A stretch of 64,000 nt of DNA from Anarhynchus alexandrinus (lineage: Eukaryota; Chordata; Aves; Charadriiformes; Charadriidae): assembly GCA_008711295.1 (NCBI GenBank), contig VUYV01000226.1, forward strand, positions 538,250-602,249, given 5' to 3'. Of the stretch, positions 47,301 through 58,400 are shown piece after piece. The notes below the pieces were generated by a model. That model was given only the letters and a program-made list of their open reading frames with translations, did not search any database and was not told the origin of the DNA. Position numbers and translations under genes: made by a program. Numbering within the stretch: the stretch's first letter is position 1; every line of letters starts with the position of its first letter.

Positions 47301-50300
47301 TACCAGGCTTGTGGACCTACAAGCCTATCCTCCCATCTGAGGATCCAAACTCCTCTCCTCAGAGTATCAATCTATTAATCCTTCCCTATGCACACGGATG
47401 TACAAGATACCCCACTCGACTGTTAAAACCACCCACCCCCAGATATGCGCTAGAGACTGGTCAGCAAATTACAGAAAAGTATCTTCAAATAGTTATTAAG
47501 CAACTTAGGACCACTGCTGAAGGGATACTACTCAATACAGACTAGTTCTGACAGATTAGATTCAGGAGATCCCATTTCCTTCATTTTGGGAACAGACCGA
47601 GAATTGATGAATAGTAAGAGCCAAAATAAGAGCAGCCAAGCCACCATCCTGTCCCTGTTCCCAGTGACCACTTACAACGTAAGAAAAGCCAAACCCAGAA
47701 CAAGAACAAATTACAGCTTGTCCTGCCAGTATCTGATGCCTGCAAGCAGCTGGAAACAAAACGCCATCAGGCAAAGCCTCTAACAAGAAGGTTAAAATGA
47801 TGTCGCCATGACTAGAACAGCACTGAACCATTACAAGTGCAAATGAAAACCCAGAAGAAAACCAGGCTCCCAATCCAGCGATCCCTGAAGATAACAGGGA
47901 CTGCAATTAGAGCTGTTTGGCTCAGAAACTCCAGCAGAAAGACTCCTGCACTATTCACACTATTCGTCTTTTGCCCTGTTTCACTGCTAGATCAACGATG
48001 CAGTTCACTTTAGCCTCAAAAACTGCAACAATTTTGCTCTCCCCGTAACTGAACTTTTCTAAGCTGGTGTCTCCATTCGGAGGGGATGGTGGCAGATGAA
48101 GAACATCACCAACAGCTGCAGGCTGATAGGCGTTGGAGGACAGAAGCACTGTAATGACACGGCTATAACTACACTTGGTCCAAAATAAGAGCATCCACAT
48201 GGGGAGTTATTACTGCTGTATTACAGCTGCACAATCACATGGTTGCCCTCCTCCCTGTGCAGATAACTCTGGTGTCACACAAGTCACGTACATGGTTTTG
48301 CTGGTAAACTACTTCATATCACAGCAAGTCTGGCAAAGGGTACATCCTCCAGAGAAAGTTTTCTTAAGTGATAACACCTATCTGACATCATAAAAATACA
48401 CACAGAAGGGAAAGATAAAAAATGGAGAGGTCAAACAGGGCAGAGGAAGAAAGATGTCAGCAGCCAGATACGTCTGCTAAAACCAGATTGGTTCAGAAAG
48501 GACAAACTGTTCCACATCTGACTGGTGGTTTAACGCAGGGGAATCGAGATGCAGCAAGCAAGGGCAGGTACGCAGCTCTGCCACGCTCGGCCCATCTGGC
48601 ACACGTTCATCAGACCTACCTGCGAGTTCACCAGACGAATTGTTGTCTTTTGCCCCACGTCTTCTTGAAACCCCTTGGTAGGAGCCCCATTGAATCGCAG
48701 GACGGCATCGTGGCTGTCTGAAAGCAAAACAGAGTGAAAACCCATGAGCTAACAACTGTTTTTTGAGTGACAGAAGAGATGTGTAATAGGTTATCCACCT
48801 GCATTTCTAATACAATCTGGCTAGTCCCTGGCTTTCCACCTAACGACTAGAAGTACCAAGCCAGATTCTGTGGAAGAAACTGTTAGTCTAACTTTACGAT
48901 CAACACACGCTTAAAAATCCACTTTTTTAAACTACAGTCCTCTGGCCGGCTGAGAGAGAAGCCCTAGCATTATCTCTGCATGGAGGAGCACAGCATCTTC
49001 CTCCCTCTCCCTCTTCTTCCTTCCAAACACTTTACCAGGAGATAGACCAGCGTAGAATTAATTTACCGTGTGGCTGGCCGCAAGCTAAGGAACTGGGAAA
49101 TAACGGTGAGCCAGCGTCCTCTCTTGCAGCCTGGAGGTTGACCAGCCTGAGAAACACGTACAATAACCACAGTGGAAAGCGAAGCCGACTTCAGCCTGCC
49201 AGCGTACCTCCCACGTTACAGAAATAAAACCACTGCTGCGCATTTCACAGGCGCAGCTTGTTACATGCCTTGGGATTCACTGCATTTTCCTCCGCTGGCA
49301 TCATCTCTTAAGATAGCACGGCATTCCTGCGGCACCCTTCCTCTGCCCCGACGCAGCTGGCCACGCTGCCGCAATGCCCCGGCGCCAGGCTGCTGCTGCG
49401 GCACACGGGGCGCTCGTGCCCGGCACCCCGGCTTCTCCGTACCTACTGCCTCCATTTGGATAGGAAACCTTTCGCCCCATCAGAGGTGTTGAGTTAGAGG
49501 AGCGGGACCAACTTCCCCGCCTTCGCGCCGAGGCCACGGTTCGGCAGCTCCAGCAGCCGCCGGCAGGGTCCGTGGGGAGCTGCCGAGTGCCCAGCCAGGG
49601 CAGAAGGGTTCTCCTGCTCTAGAACCGGCTCTTTTCCAGATCATTTGCTTGAAAACAGGTGTGTTCTCACAAGCAGCACTGGAGGATCGCTAATCTCTGG
49701 CAGCGAAGACTAGTTTCTCAGCTACTTTATTCTCACAGGCAAGTGGATGTTGTTTATAGCCCTTGCAAAGCAACACACAAACCCCAGAAAGGTGATGTTT
49801 CTAAAAAAAACCCGCGTCCACGCTGAGGAGCGGCTCTGTAGTTACCACTACAGACCCTTAACTCCACATCCTACCTTGCGTCAATGGAGCACGGGGTTAT
49901 AATTTCCCTACATAACTTCAGCCAGACACCGAGAGTTATTACGCCCGAAATTTGCATTTAAAAAGGGCGTTTAATGACTGCGCAGGCAGAGTAGGTGGCT
50001 CCCTCGGGCACTCTGTCTCTAGGTGGTTGTGCTGCACTCGGAATTTCCCACATCAGATTTTTCACTGGCGATTCATAACCTCCAATAAAACCAAGTAAGC
50101 TTGAGAAAAGCTGCTTGTTTACAAGCTTTTTCCTGTTCTGCTCTGCCCAACCTCCCTTACATCGACTAATTGCGCACTCGATATCTTAATGTGATTACAC
50201 AGAACAAATATTTCCTGACCACTTAAGGAATAATAATTCAGTAATCCATTGTGCTCATCTATGCAAATGCTCCAGTTTAAGCCTGTCAGGTGTAGTGCCT

Positions 50301-53221
50301 ATTTGGCACCTTTCTCCAACAAAGCCACGGCTTTTCCTACACGGAAATACGCCAGGTCAAAACTGGGGAAAAAAAAAAAAGTACATAAATACACTGAATA
50401 CTCCTGAATCCTTCGATATTCACCCTGCCCAGCTCAGGGCTGCAAGTGTCCAAAACTCTGCAGAATCACTAGCAGAGACGACTGCTTGAGCAGAAAGGTT
50501 GAGGTCTGTGACCCAGGCGTGAGGAACGCCAGCCAGGGACACCAGCAGGGGTTAACGGCGTTCGCCTCGGGCACATTTCACAGTGACCTTTCCAGCATCC
50601 ATCCCTTGTGATCTGGAACAAACTGGCGCTTCAGCTTCGGGGACAGGCTCAGAGACCGGCCTTAGGAACAATGAAATGGCTTTCCACGTCTGACGTCCTC
50701 TCAGCTGCGCCGCAGCCAGGGCACAGCCCATTGCACTTCTTGGCTGTTCCCATACCGAATCCAGCGCTTGCACGGACTGCATTACAACATGCCGTAAACA
50801 CCATCCTCAGCTCTTGGGAGGGTCTCCTTACGGAGGAGCGAGCAGTTTTATTGGTACGCTGGAGTCTAAGAGAGACACCCTTGGACACAAGCCAGCTGTG
50901 TCAGCGGAGGGTGTTCAACAGAAGGTCACTTCTGTGGAAACCATTAGCTACTGAACTTCAGGAGGCACCTAGATAAGCCAAGGCAGGTACTCAAAGGAAA
51001 AGTCAGAATTGGCTTTCCAAGTCTTGACCCACCTGACCTCCTAAGAGGTGGAAACAATTACATCAACCAACTCCCACCTGTAATTTTTACCAGGAGGCAA
51101 TGCTATCCTGGTTCATACTACCGCTGTGTTCTTCATCACGTCTTTCACAGCATTTTAACACATTAAAGACTGTTCAACCTCATTCTAGCTCCTGCCCACC
51201 TGTCCTGTGGAGCACAGAGGGGTTTAGGGGCGAACTCCTGAGCAAGTACCAGGGCAAAACCCTGACCCTCCCACGAGCATCCAAGAACTAGGACTTTGAA
51301 GGATTTGCCCAAGTTGTCCATGAATAGTGTATTAAAAGCTGTCCATCTACTTGTTTCAGAGGATGAAGGCTACTTGCAGCTCAGCGCAGGCCAGAGGGAC
51401 CCGATCCAACAGACAACTTGCATACACACCAAAGTCTGCAAACAATTTCCACCGGAGAGAAAACTCCTAGGTTTTAAAACTTCCCCTTCAGTGAAGCTGC
51501 AGTTTAGCAAAGTGTGAAACTTAACTGAGCCTCAAAGAACAATGAATGAAGAAAGCTGAGGGAACTGCAGGCACAGGAGAATTTTTTGCCAGGCGCAAAA
51601 CCCTGAGTTGAAGGCTGGAGATCTGGTTTCCCCTGCACGCTGCTTTCTTAAAGACACAAAGTGCTTTGGTATCAAAACACACTTTATAATCCTCAGTACA
51701 AGACCAACACTTCAGCATTTATTCATTAATGCATTAACCTCAGATAAATATGGTCAGATAAGACTCTGCAAAGCAAAAAACTTTGTCTAAAGAAGAAATA
51801 AAATAAAGCCCTGTGAAATTTTTCCATGGTCTTCTGGGCCACTGCAACTCAGCCACTGCCTTATAGTTCAGAATGAAGCACTGCTGCTTTTGGAAAGCCA
51901 TGAGCAAGAATCCCAGCATCATTGAGGCTGGAAGGGACATCTGAAGATCATCTGTGCCCAGCCCCTCTGCTCAACACTGGGTCACCTACAGCAAATTGCT
52001 CAGGGCTATGTCCAGGGCTTTTTCTCCTTAAGTGTTTTCTTTTACTTCTCTGAACAAGTCTTTCTGAATGAAAAATTCTCTGACCGTTGACAGTGCAATG
52101 AGCATACTGGCATTACTCAACCCACCCCAAACCCTCTCAAGAAACAAACACTTGAGGAACCAAGATCTGGTACCCAGTGTTAGTGCTACCCTCTGGTGAT
52201 GCCAATGCGATCATGAAAATCAAAAGGACTAGCTGGAACAGAACTACCTGCACAAACGTCATGTCCTTTCAGCTCAACCCAACCCTTCCACTCCCTTGGG
52301 GCTTGCCCGTTTTGGTCTGCCCAAGGTCTAAGGTTCACAGGCACTGTGATCTGGGGCATCACAAGGCAGCCTACACGGTGCCGTGTGTACGCTCGGAGAG
52401 GAAGGGAGTATCCAGTCATCTCCTCCCAGGCTGTAATGTTCACTAACTTCAGAAGAAGTTTAAGGGTAATATTTCAACGTATTTTAAACAACTTTGTGAC
52501 CACACCAGCGACTTATTGGTAAGTGCATGACAGTAGATTACTTTTATAAGACAACGTTATTTGACTTTATGCTAATAGAAAGATACCAACCTATCTCTTG
52601 TCCCAGACGAGATGATTTCAGAGACCCTGCTGAGGACACAACAGCACAGCGACCCAGGCGGCCCACTGTTTCATTGAGGCTTTTCCCTGGTAGGTACTGC
52701 TGCCATTCCGAGGTATCAAAAGGACCATCTGACCCCTGTATCATGGTCACGTTCACCCTGTCCCGTAGCTGGCAGAGCAGCTTCTCTGGGCTGAGTTTAG
52801 CAGCGTTCCTCTTCCCCTTGTAAGTCACATTATACTTGTTCATGGACAGGTAGTTCTTTCTGACCTTCTGCAGCCTGGGTATGAGGTTTCTGGATGAACT
52901 GTCCTTATCCCATACCTTCACAGAGTCTGCTGCTTTCTGCAACTTTTCGGCTGTTCCAGAGGTGCTGCCTTTTACTTTGTTGTGGTCACTAAACCAAGTT
53001 TTGGGTATCTGACCCAATTCACTGGCTGCTTCATGGAAAAGGCCCTGGGATTTAAGTAGGTTCCATTTTTCCGAAGTCCTGTGAACCCGCAAATCATCAC
53101 TCTCAGTCTTGAAAGGAACATAGTAGCTTCTTCTCGTCTCTCTCCACAGGCAAACCGTCAGAGCTACCAGTATCACCACAAGAACACACATGAATTTTTT
53201 CAACACATTGATGTGAACCAT
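41111..53221 (-). CDS. ST6GAL1: Beta-galactoside alpha-2,6-sialyltransferase 1
   Basis: Complete coding sequence in five exons: 53221-52591, 48717-48620, 44922-44821, 43525-43351 and 41352-41111 (stop TAG). Together they are 1248 nt, 415 residues plus stop; human is 406 residues. The enzyme is a type II Golgi membrane protein that moves sialic acid from CMP-Neu5Ac to the 6-OH of terminal galactose (Gal beta-1,4-GlcNAc) on N-glycans. Visible features: cytoplasmic tail 1-9, membrane anchor about 10-26, divergent stem to about 100, sialylmotif L about 190-240, motif S about 331-352, [13 protein letters not shown] motif III with catalytic His379, and VS-region Glu384. Cysteines 150, 192, 344, 362, 373 and 415 match the three human disulfides (142-406, 184-335, 353-364). 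N-glycosylation sequons occur at N131, N157 and N183. All splice sites are GT..AG with matched phases and no frame disruption. Confidence 0.97.
41353..43350 (-). other. ST6GAL1 intron between coding exons 4 and 5
   Basis: A 1998-bp GT..AG intron. It contains an AT-rich alternating stretch around 42912-42948. Open frames on the plus strand (for example 41751-42290) show no recognised domain. Confidence 0.85.
43351..43525 (-). CDS. ST6GAL1: ST6GAL1 coding exon 4
   Basis: A 175-bp exon (residues 278-335 plus the first base of Gly336), with acceptor TTTTGCAG and donor CTTG|GTAAGA. It encodes WYRKPDY, the [20 protein letters not shown] segment and [11 protein letters not shown], the start of sialylmotif S, which bears on both donor and acceptor binding. 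Confidence 0.96.
43526..44820 (-). other. ST6GAL1 intron between coding exons 3 and 4
   Basis: A 1295-bp GT..AG intron. No repeats or other features were seen. Confidence 0.85.
44821..44922 (-). CDS. ST6GAL1: ST6GAL1 coding exon 3
   Basis: A 102-bp, 34-codon exon (residues 244-277), phase 0 at both ends, with acceptor TTATTCAAG and donor GAG|GTAAGG. It contains [21 protein letters not shown], matching human [21 protein letters not shown]. The acceptor has a weak polypyrimidine tract, broken by TTG/TAT triplets, but no alternative keeps the alignment. Confidence 0.95.
44923..48619 (-). other. ST6GAL1 intron between coding exons 2 and 3
   Basis: A 3697-bp GT..AG intron. No CR1 piece or recognisable additional exon was seen. 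A short CAA run adjoins the exon 3 acceptor. Confidence 0.85.
48620..48717 (-). CDS. ST6GAL1: ST6GAL1 coding exon 2 (sialylmotif L)
   Basis: A 98-bp exon between a TTTCAG acceptor and a CAG|GTAGGT donor. It completes the split codon for Asp211 and encodes residues through Gln243, including [10 protein letters not shown] and TTIRLVNSQ. This is the CMP-sialic-acid-binding half of sialylmotif L, near-identical to human ST6GAL1. It ends in phase 0. Confidence 0.96.
49320..49620. promoter_or_regulatory. CpG-dense patch within ST6GAL1 intron
   Basis: About 300 bases rich in CpG within AT-richer intronic DNA, between coding exons 1 and 2. It could be a small CpG island, an internal promoter or enhancer, or an unannotated exon; a 78-codon minus-strand frame spans 49537-49301 without any recognised domain. 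Function is not shown by the sequence. Confidence 0.25.
51907..52025 (-). mobile_element. CR1 LINE 3' fragment, diverged
   Basis: Degenerate reverse-complement CR1 tail (AGAATCCCAGCATCATTGAG, GAAGGGACATCTGAAGATC, GGGTCACCTACAGCAAATTG). More diverged than the other copies, so probably an older insertion or another subfamily; intronic in ST6GAL1. Confidence 0.85.
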
Positions 53222-53272
53222 AGTGTACGGTGCCTCCAAACGGGACACTGAACACCGGGCAGGCAGCTGGTC
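52591..53272 (-). CDS. ST6GAL1: ST6GAL1 first coding exon (tail, anchor, stem, start of motif L)
   Basis: Coding from ATG 53221-53219 (ACACTATGG context, A at -3 and G at +4) to 52591, ending GAGATAG|GTTGGT in phase 1. The exon probably starts at 53272, after a TGTTCCTCTCTCCCAG acceptor, giving 51 bases of 5'UTR here; earlier noncoding exons must lie upstream. It encodes residues 1-210: MVHINVLKK tail, [17 protein letters not shown] anchor, a poorly conserved stem, then the conserved [15 protein letters not shown] segment and the start of motif L ([17 protein letters not shown]). A GTG-initiated extension nine codons upstream in frame is not a plausible start. Confidence 0.95.
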
Positions 53273-53878
53273 CTGGGAGAGAGGAACACATCTCAGTCAA
53301 GGCTGCGTGCAGACATGCGTATATTTAAATACTTATCAGTGTGTGGGCAGCGGGAGGGGAGAGGGTGAACAGAGGGCCGACTTTAAAATTTCAGGTCGTC
53401 TAAAGATGTCATTTCAAAGTCCACCACCTCAAACACCAAACGGACAGATGTGAACTGGCTATTAGCCATCGCATGCTATGTAACAGGGATCTGAGGCCAC
53501 TGCCACTCAAACCATTCTTCTGTTCCCTTCCACATGTGACAGCCAAGCTTAACGCAGCCGGTACCATCCCAGCAGCAGGGTAAGCCTCCGCTTTGCTCTC
53601 CTTCACCTCCCATCCCAGCCAGCCAATATCCAAATCCCACCACTAGCACTTCCAGAAATGAGTTTCTACTTGACCACAGGCATGAACGCTAATGAAGCAT
53701 ATAATGAGCCATATAACTGCGGGGAAGTAAAAAAAAAAAAAAGCTATGAGTTCCCGAAGAGTGGGAGTTTCACCAGTCTGGTACTGACACACTTGGTGAC
53801 TTCACAGGAAACTTCTGCAAGCCTGCAGTGGGCTGAGCACGCTCCCGACGTGAAGCCTCACTAAACAGCTGCTGGGAG

Positions 53879-53944
53879 CCAATTAATCCACAGTAGGGTT
53901 TGAGGCACGTTCCAATTAATCCACAGTAGGGTTTGAGGCACGTT
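53879..53944. repeat. Perfect 33-bp tandem duplication
   Basis: Two exact adjacent copies of a 33-bp unit, beginning CCAATTAATCC and ending GAGGCACGTT, at 53879-53911 and 53912-53944. It lies about 660 bp upstream of the ST6GAL1 start codon. Complete identity implies a recent duplication or an assembly artefact. Confidence 0.97.
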
Positions 53945-54545
53945 TGGGTTCATAAATTAACTTGATAAACATTACTGTAGGGATGTTATGCCTGCAGAAA
54001 GCAAAGCTAGACCCTGTTGTACAGCACTGCCTGTCCTCTTTTGTGTTACCTTATATTAGCAGACACCTTCAGCTCCCATCATGTTATAAAAGGGGGCAAA
54101 TATAGGAGGAGTGCCCAAAGGGCAGCACGACGGGCTGATGTAGGAAACATATCCTGAGGCATAAACACCTCATGAGCGGCACGCTGGACCACAGAAGACA
54201 GGAGGGCACCGCTCATTTCCCCACGTGGCTGCTCCGGGATGCATCCAAGAACACGGGAGCAGTGTCCCAGCGCTCCTCAGAAGACAAACACGTGCAGGTC
54301 ACCAGCCTTTCTAAGAGAGACCCTAGTGGCAACTCCCCCCTTGAGCAAGTTGCTAAAAGCAAGCCGTGCTAAGCTGCGGTATTGCAAAGTTACTGAGCTA
54401 CCAACACACTACCTTGGGGATAAAGCAGCTGCTCTCCAACTCAAGTCATTTTTGGCTGTTGGCAGATTTTCTTCTGAGGGTTTAAGCAGGATATCCCAAA
54501 ACAGAACAGTTCTGTGATGCACCGAAGAGTTCAAGAAACACCTGC

Positions 54546-54579
54546 AAAAAAAAAAAAAAAAAAAAAAAANGAAAAAAAA
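54546..54579. repeat. Poly-A run with one undetermined base
   Basis: 24 consecutive A (54546-54569), N at 54570, G, then 8 more A. The N marks an unresolved or joined position in the assembly. Confidence 0.97.
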
Positions 54580-55397
54580 TAACTAAAAACCTATTATGGA
54601 AGAGCCTCGTGGTTCTGGGGATGAGCATGTATTTCCTCAGATAGGCCCTGCGGTCCCACAAAAGCTGCTACCCCGGCACGGAAGCGAACACATTGACACC
54701 ACATAAGCCTTTTAAATGCTCAAATGCCCACTCAAAATGGGCATCTTCCTTCTTAGTCTGAAATCTGTTCTCAGCTAAAGCAGGAACCGGCTTGCAGGCC
54801 GCCTGCTCTATGCTCCCACCAGATCAACGCCCTTCTCCGTGGAGAAGGCTCTGAACAGTGGAGCCATAATACACTAACAGAAAAATCCCAGTGCTGATGC
54901 TTAACACAACGAACAGGGGAAACGAAAGAAACAGCTAACTTTTCCTAGGAAAATATCTTACTGCCTATTCTTGGGTGATTCATGCACTCTTCCTCAAATG
55001 CAGTGACAGAGAAGACTCCCTGCTTTTTTCGGAGCAAGTGAGTCGCATGAAAAGTTGCTTTATAACGTATATCTTAATCCGCGGGTCTTCACAAAATACA
55101 CAAATGTATTTTAGACTTTACCACTTCACTCTACCATGGAAATGCAGCAAGAGAAAGGGAGATTTCACAGTATTATACATTTCAAGAAGTAGCTTGCTTG
55201 TGCAGGAACTCTGAGTCAGTACAATGCCACATAAGCTGAATTACAAACACTACACTTCACGGAATTAAATACTAAATTATTAAGGCATCCTAATGCTGAC
55301 TGCTTATATTTTCTTTTAACTCTATTAAGGAACTCAACTTGATTTCTTACAGAGCACCCCACAATTAAAAGGCAAACATAGTTCAACCTCCAGTTCT

Positions 55398-55420
55398 CAA
55401 ACAACAACAACAACAACAAA
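55398..55420. repeat. (CAA)n microsatellite
   Basis: About seven CAA units, slightly imperfect at the ends. Confidence 0.9.
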
Positions 55421-58400
55421 GATTGAAGAAGCAGGAGTAATTCTAGCTTTTATTGAACTAATTTCCTCTGCCTTGACAGACCATCTCACTTTTCATTTGC
55501 TTGAGAAGCAAGCGCTAAAACGGCAGGCTGAAGCCTTTTTGGCCAGTACGGTTTCAGCCGCAGAGGTACAGCAGTCCGGAGGGGAGGGGGATGCAGGACA
55601 TGGCTGCGTTCTCTTCTGCGGGGAGTCAACGCAAGGTCCCCCATGCTGTTTGCAGTTCCTCTTCTCCTGTGGTCTCTGCACGACACTCTCCCCCCCGCCT
55701 CTCCCCTGTCCCCTCCGCAGCGGGAGACGCCGGTGGGTCAGCCCGCTCCGTGTCTGCCTGGTGCCCTCGGGAACAGAGGGCACCACGTGAAGGAGGGAGA
55801 CTGCAAAAGCCGTTTGCTAAAGGGGAAAGCACCGCTGAGTCAGCCTCCACCCTGTCAGAGGCTCTGCAGGCGACCCACACTTGGACAGCAATGTTTTCCA
55901 AATCAAGAGAGAAATACCAAAATAGAGTTGTCCAGTGTCAGCTTAGTACAAAAGACACCTCCCTCCGACCACGCTTCACGCAGCCCCCAAACCTGACTTT
56001 ATTAACACCGTACTTCTTTACACGAGATGAGGGTTTGGCTTCCGGGAAACTCAACCAAGATCTTCTGTGCAGGCAGGACAGAGCCTCCACACCACAGGAG
56101 GTGCCCCGGCTGCCCTGCAGAGCAGAGCAGAGCTCTTCGCTCCGGGCCCTGGAGGGCTCTGCCATGCTTTTGACTTCAGAAGCCTCTCCTGAGGAGTTCC
56201 AGGTGTAGGTGATAGCAGGCGCACCTCAGGACCGTCAGCTTTTGTTTCCCAGGGCCAAGGTAATCTAGAGAAGCGGCAGGTTCATCGCGGTGGAACAACC
56301 TTTGCAAGCTCCTGCGGGGGCACTCCTCCTGATGCTGCACAGCAGAGGACGCCCGACAAGTCACAACACCTCCTCTCCTCCCTGGGACACACAAAGGACC
56401 AGGAAAACTCACCTTCAGCACCCAGCACAACACGATCTCCGCCTTTGATGACTGTGCACGCTGCTGCAACGTGAACAGTTATTTCACTTTGATTTGTAAG
56501 TCGGCAAAGTAGGTTCAGCAAGCAACTACATTTTAGCAGAGCAACAACATTTCAAGGTACCTTTTGTTCACCAGGGGTTCACTGCAGTGCAGTTTAATTA
56601 TTACTACTACTACGACTTCACATGATATGATTTTATTTCATTTGCACAAGTGGTGTCCTAACGGGAGGTCCCTCTCAAGCATTCTGCCACCCGAACCTTT
56701 TCTTGCAGGCAGGGTAGGATAGCTCCCACCTGGGGGTCTCTTCCCACACCTTTAGATAAGTCACTTGTGTATCGCAGCGGTTAGTACAAATCCGCTCTTC
56801 TGGAGGCGACGGAAACTTATCAGCTACGCAAAGCACAAGGTGTCAGCTATGAGTACTGAGAAAGAAAGGACAAAAAAAAGATTTCCTCAAACCTGTAAAA
56901 ATAGTTAAGCAAATAGCTGCTGCCTTCTTGAAAGCTAGAGCCCGGCGCGGCTGGGGGTGCAGCGCTGGCTGGCGGGCTGAGCCCACACAGCAAGTCCTCT
57001 CGGGGTAAATTAATCCTGTGCAGAGAACAAGTGTGTGATGCGGTATCTTCAAGGCACTCAGGGTATTATATCCTGTCCACACACTCTTATACTTAACCTT
57101 TATTGTCCAAGTATCCCACTGGACTCAGGTCTTAACCGTCGAAGTGCAGAAGAGTGCGAAAGCCCATCTCACGTCCCAGACGCTGCTGTCCACCCCGGGA
57201 GCTGCAGCCAGCAGCGCCCTGGCAGAGGACACCAGGCAATCCCCATTTCCACAACCCACAGCAGATTTAGCCTAAAACTGCAAACAGCAGTGTCTTCACC
57301 TCATTAAACAAAAAGTCTATCGAGCCCTTACCTGTCTCCTGTAGTGACCGACAGCAGACACACAGAGAAGCTGTGTAACTACAGACAAACATAGGAGTAT
57401 TTTTCTCTTCCAGTAAATGCACACAGCTTCTGAAAAGCTGTGTCATCAGCTGTACCCATGCCCATCCTCTGCACATTTGTTTAATTGCTTCTTGAAACCA
57501 CTCACATTTCCCAAACAGCCCAAGGCAATGAATCCTGCAGTCGCACACCACGCGCATGGAGCCAACCCCTCCTCTCTCCGCTTCACACCCGCAAACCCCA
57601 TCGCCACCGAGAGCAACCCTTCTGCCGTCGTTCTCCGCACATCGTTCACAGTTGCACCACCTCCCCTAACACCCTCCTTTCCCCGCTCGTTGCTTCTGCA
57701 GGCTGAACCCCACTTGTCCCCATCCCTCCTTGCACAGACAGCAGCTTTTCCATACCTCCTGCTCTCTCGCTCAGCTTCCCCGGCGGCGTGAGCAGCCCGC
57801 GAGCATCCCTCGAGGCCGGCACACCGGGACGCCCCAGCTGCACACGCTCAGGCCACGTGGTCCGGCAGCAACATAACAACGGGGCTGCTTTGTTCTCCTT
57901 CCAAAACTTCCTCCACTTCTATTTCCCCCTCCGGACCGTTTCTCAGCCCTGAGCTCTGAGCTCTAGGCTGCCGCTAATGACTTCAGGATATTTTGCAAGC
58001 GGCACTGACTCACCGAGAGTTGTCCCCAGCACAGGGCGGAGGGCAGGGATAAAATATGAGTGAAGAGCATTATCTTACCCCCGCTGGCACAGGCTTCCTT
58101 TGCCGTTGCGCTGCCCTGGACACCCAGGATCGCCGGATCCCTCGGCAGCTGCTCAGCGTTTTCTCTGGTCCCGGCAGCCCCCTGAAGACAAAGCCAGCCA
58201 AGCCCATAGCCGAGCCCTTCCTCCTCTCCTCCGCAGATCCGTTATCGCCGCTCAACGGCACAGATCTCGTAGCAAATCCCGGTGGGACTTGTGTGGTGTT
58301 GTGAAACCTGACCGCTTTGTTTCCTACCCACTAGGCAGTCACTAATCCAGGACAGGAACTTTCTCATCCCACGACAGCTTAGGGGTTGTTTGGTTTTGGT

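Larger units (their letters stand above)
48718..52590 (-). other. ST6GAL1 intron between coding exons 1 and 2
   Basis: A 3873-bp GT..AG intron holding a minus-oriented CR1 fragment (51907-52025) and a GC- and CpG-rich patch at about 49320-49620. Confidence 0.85.

Noticed and set aside
53222..53248. Nine-codon N-terminal extension of ST6GAL1
   Set aside because: It starts at GTG, while the conserved avian and mammalian start is the ATG at 53221 with a strong Kozak context.
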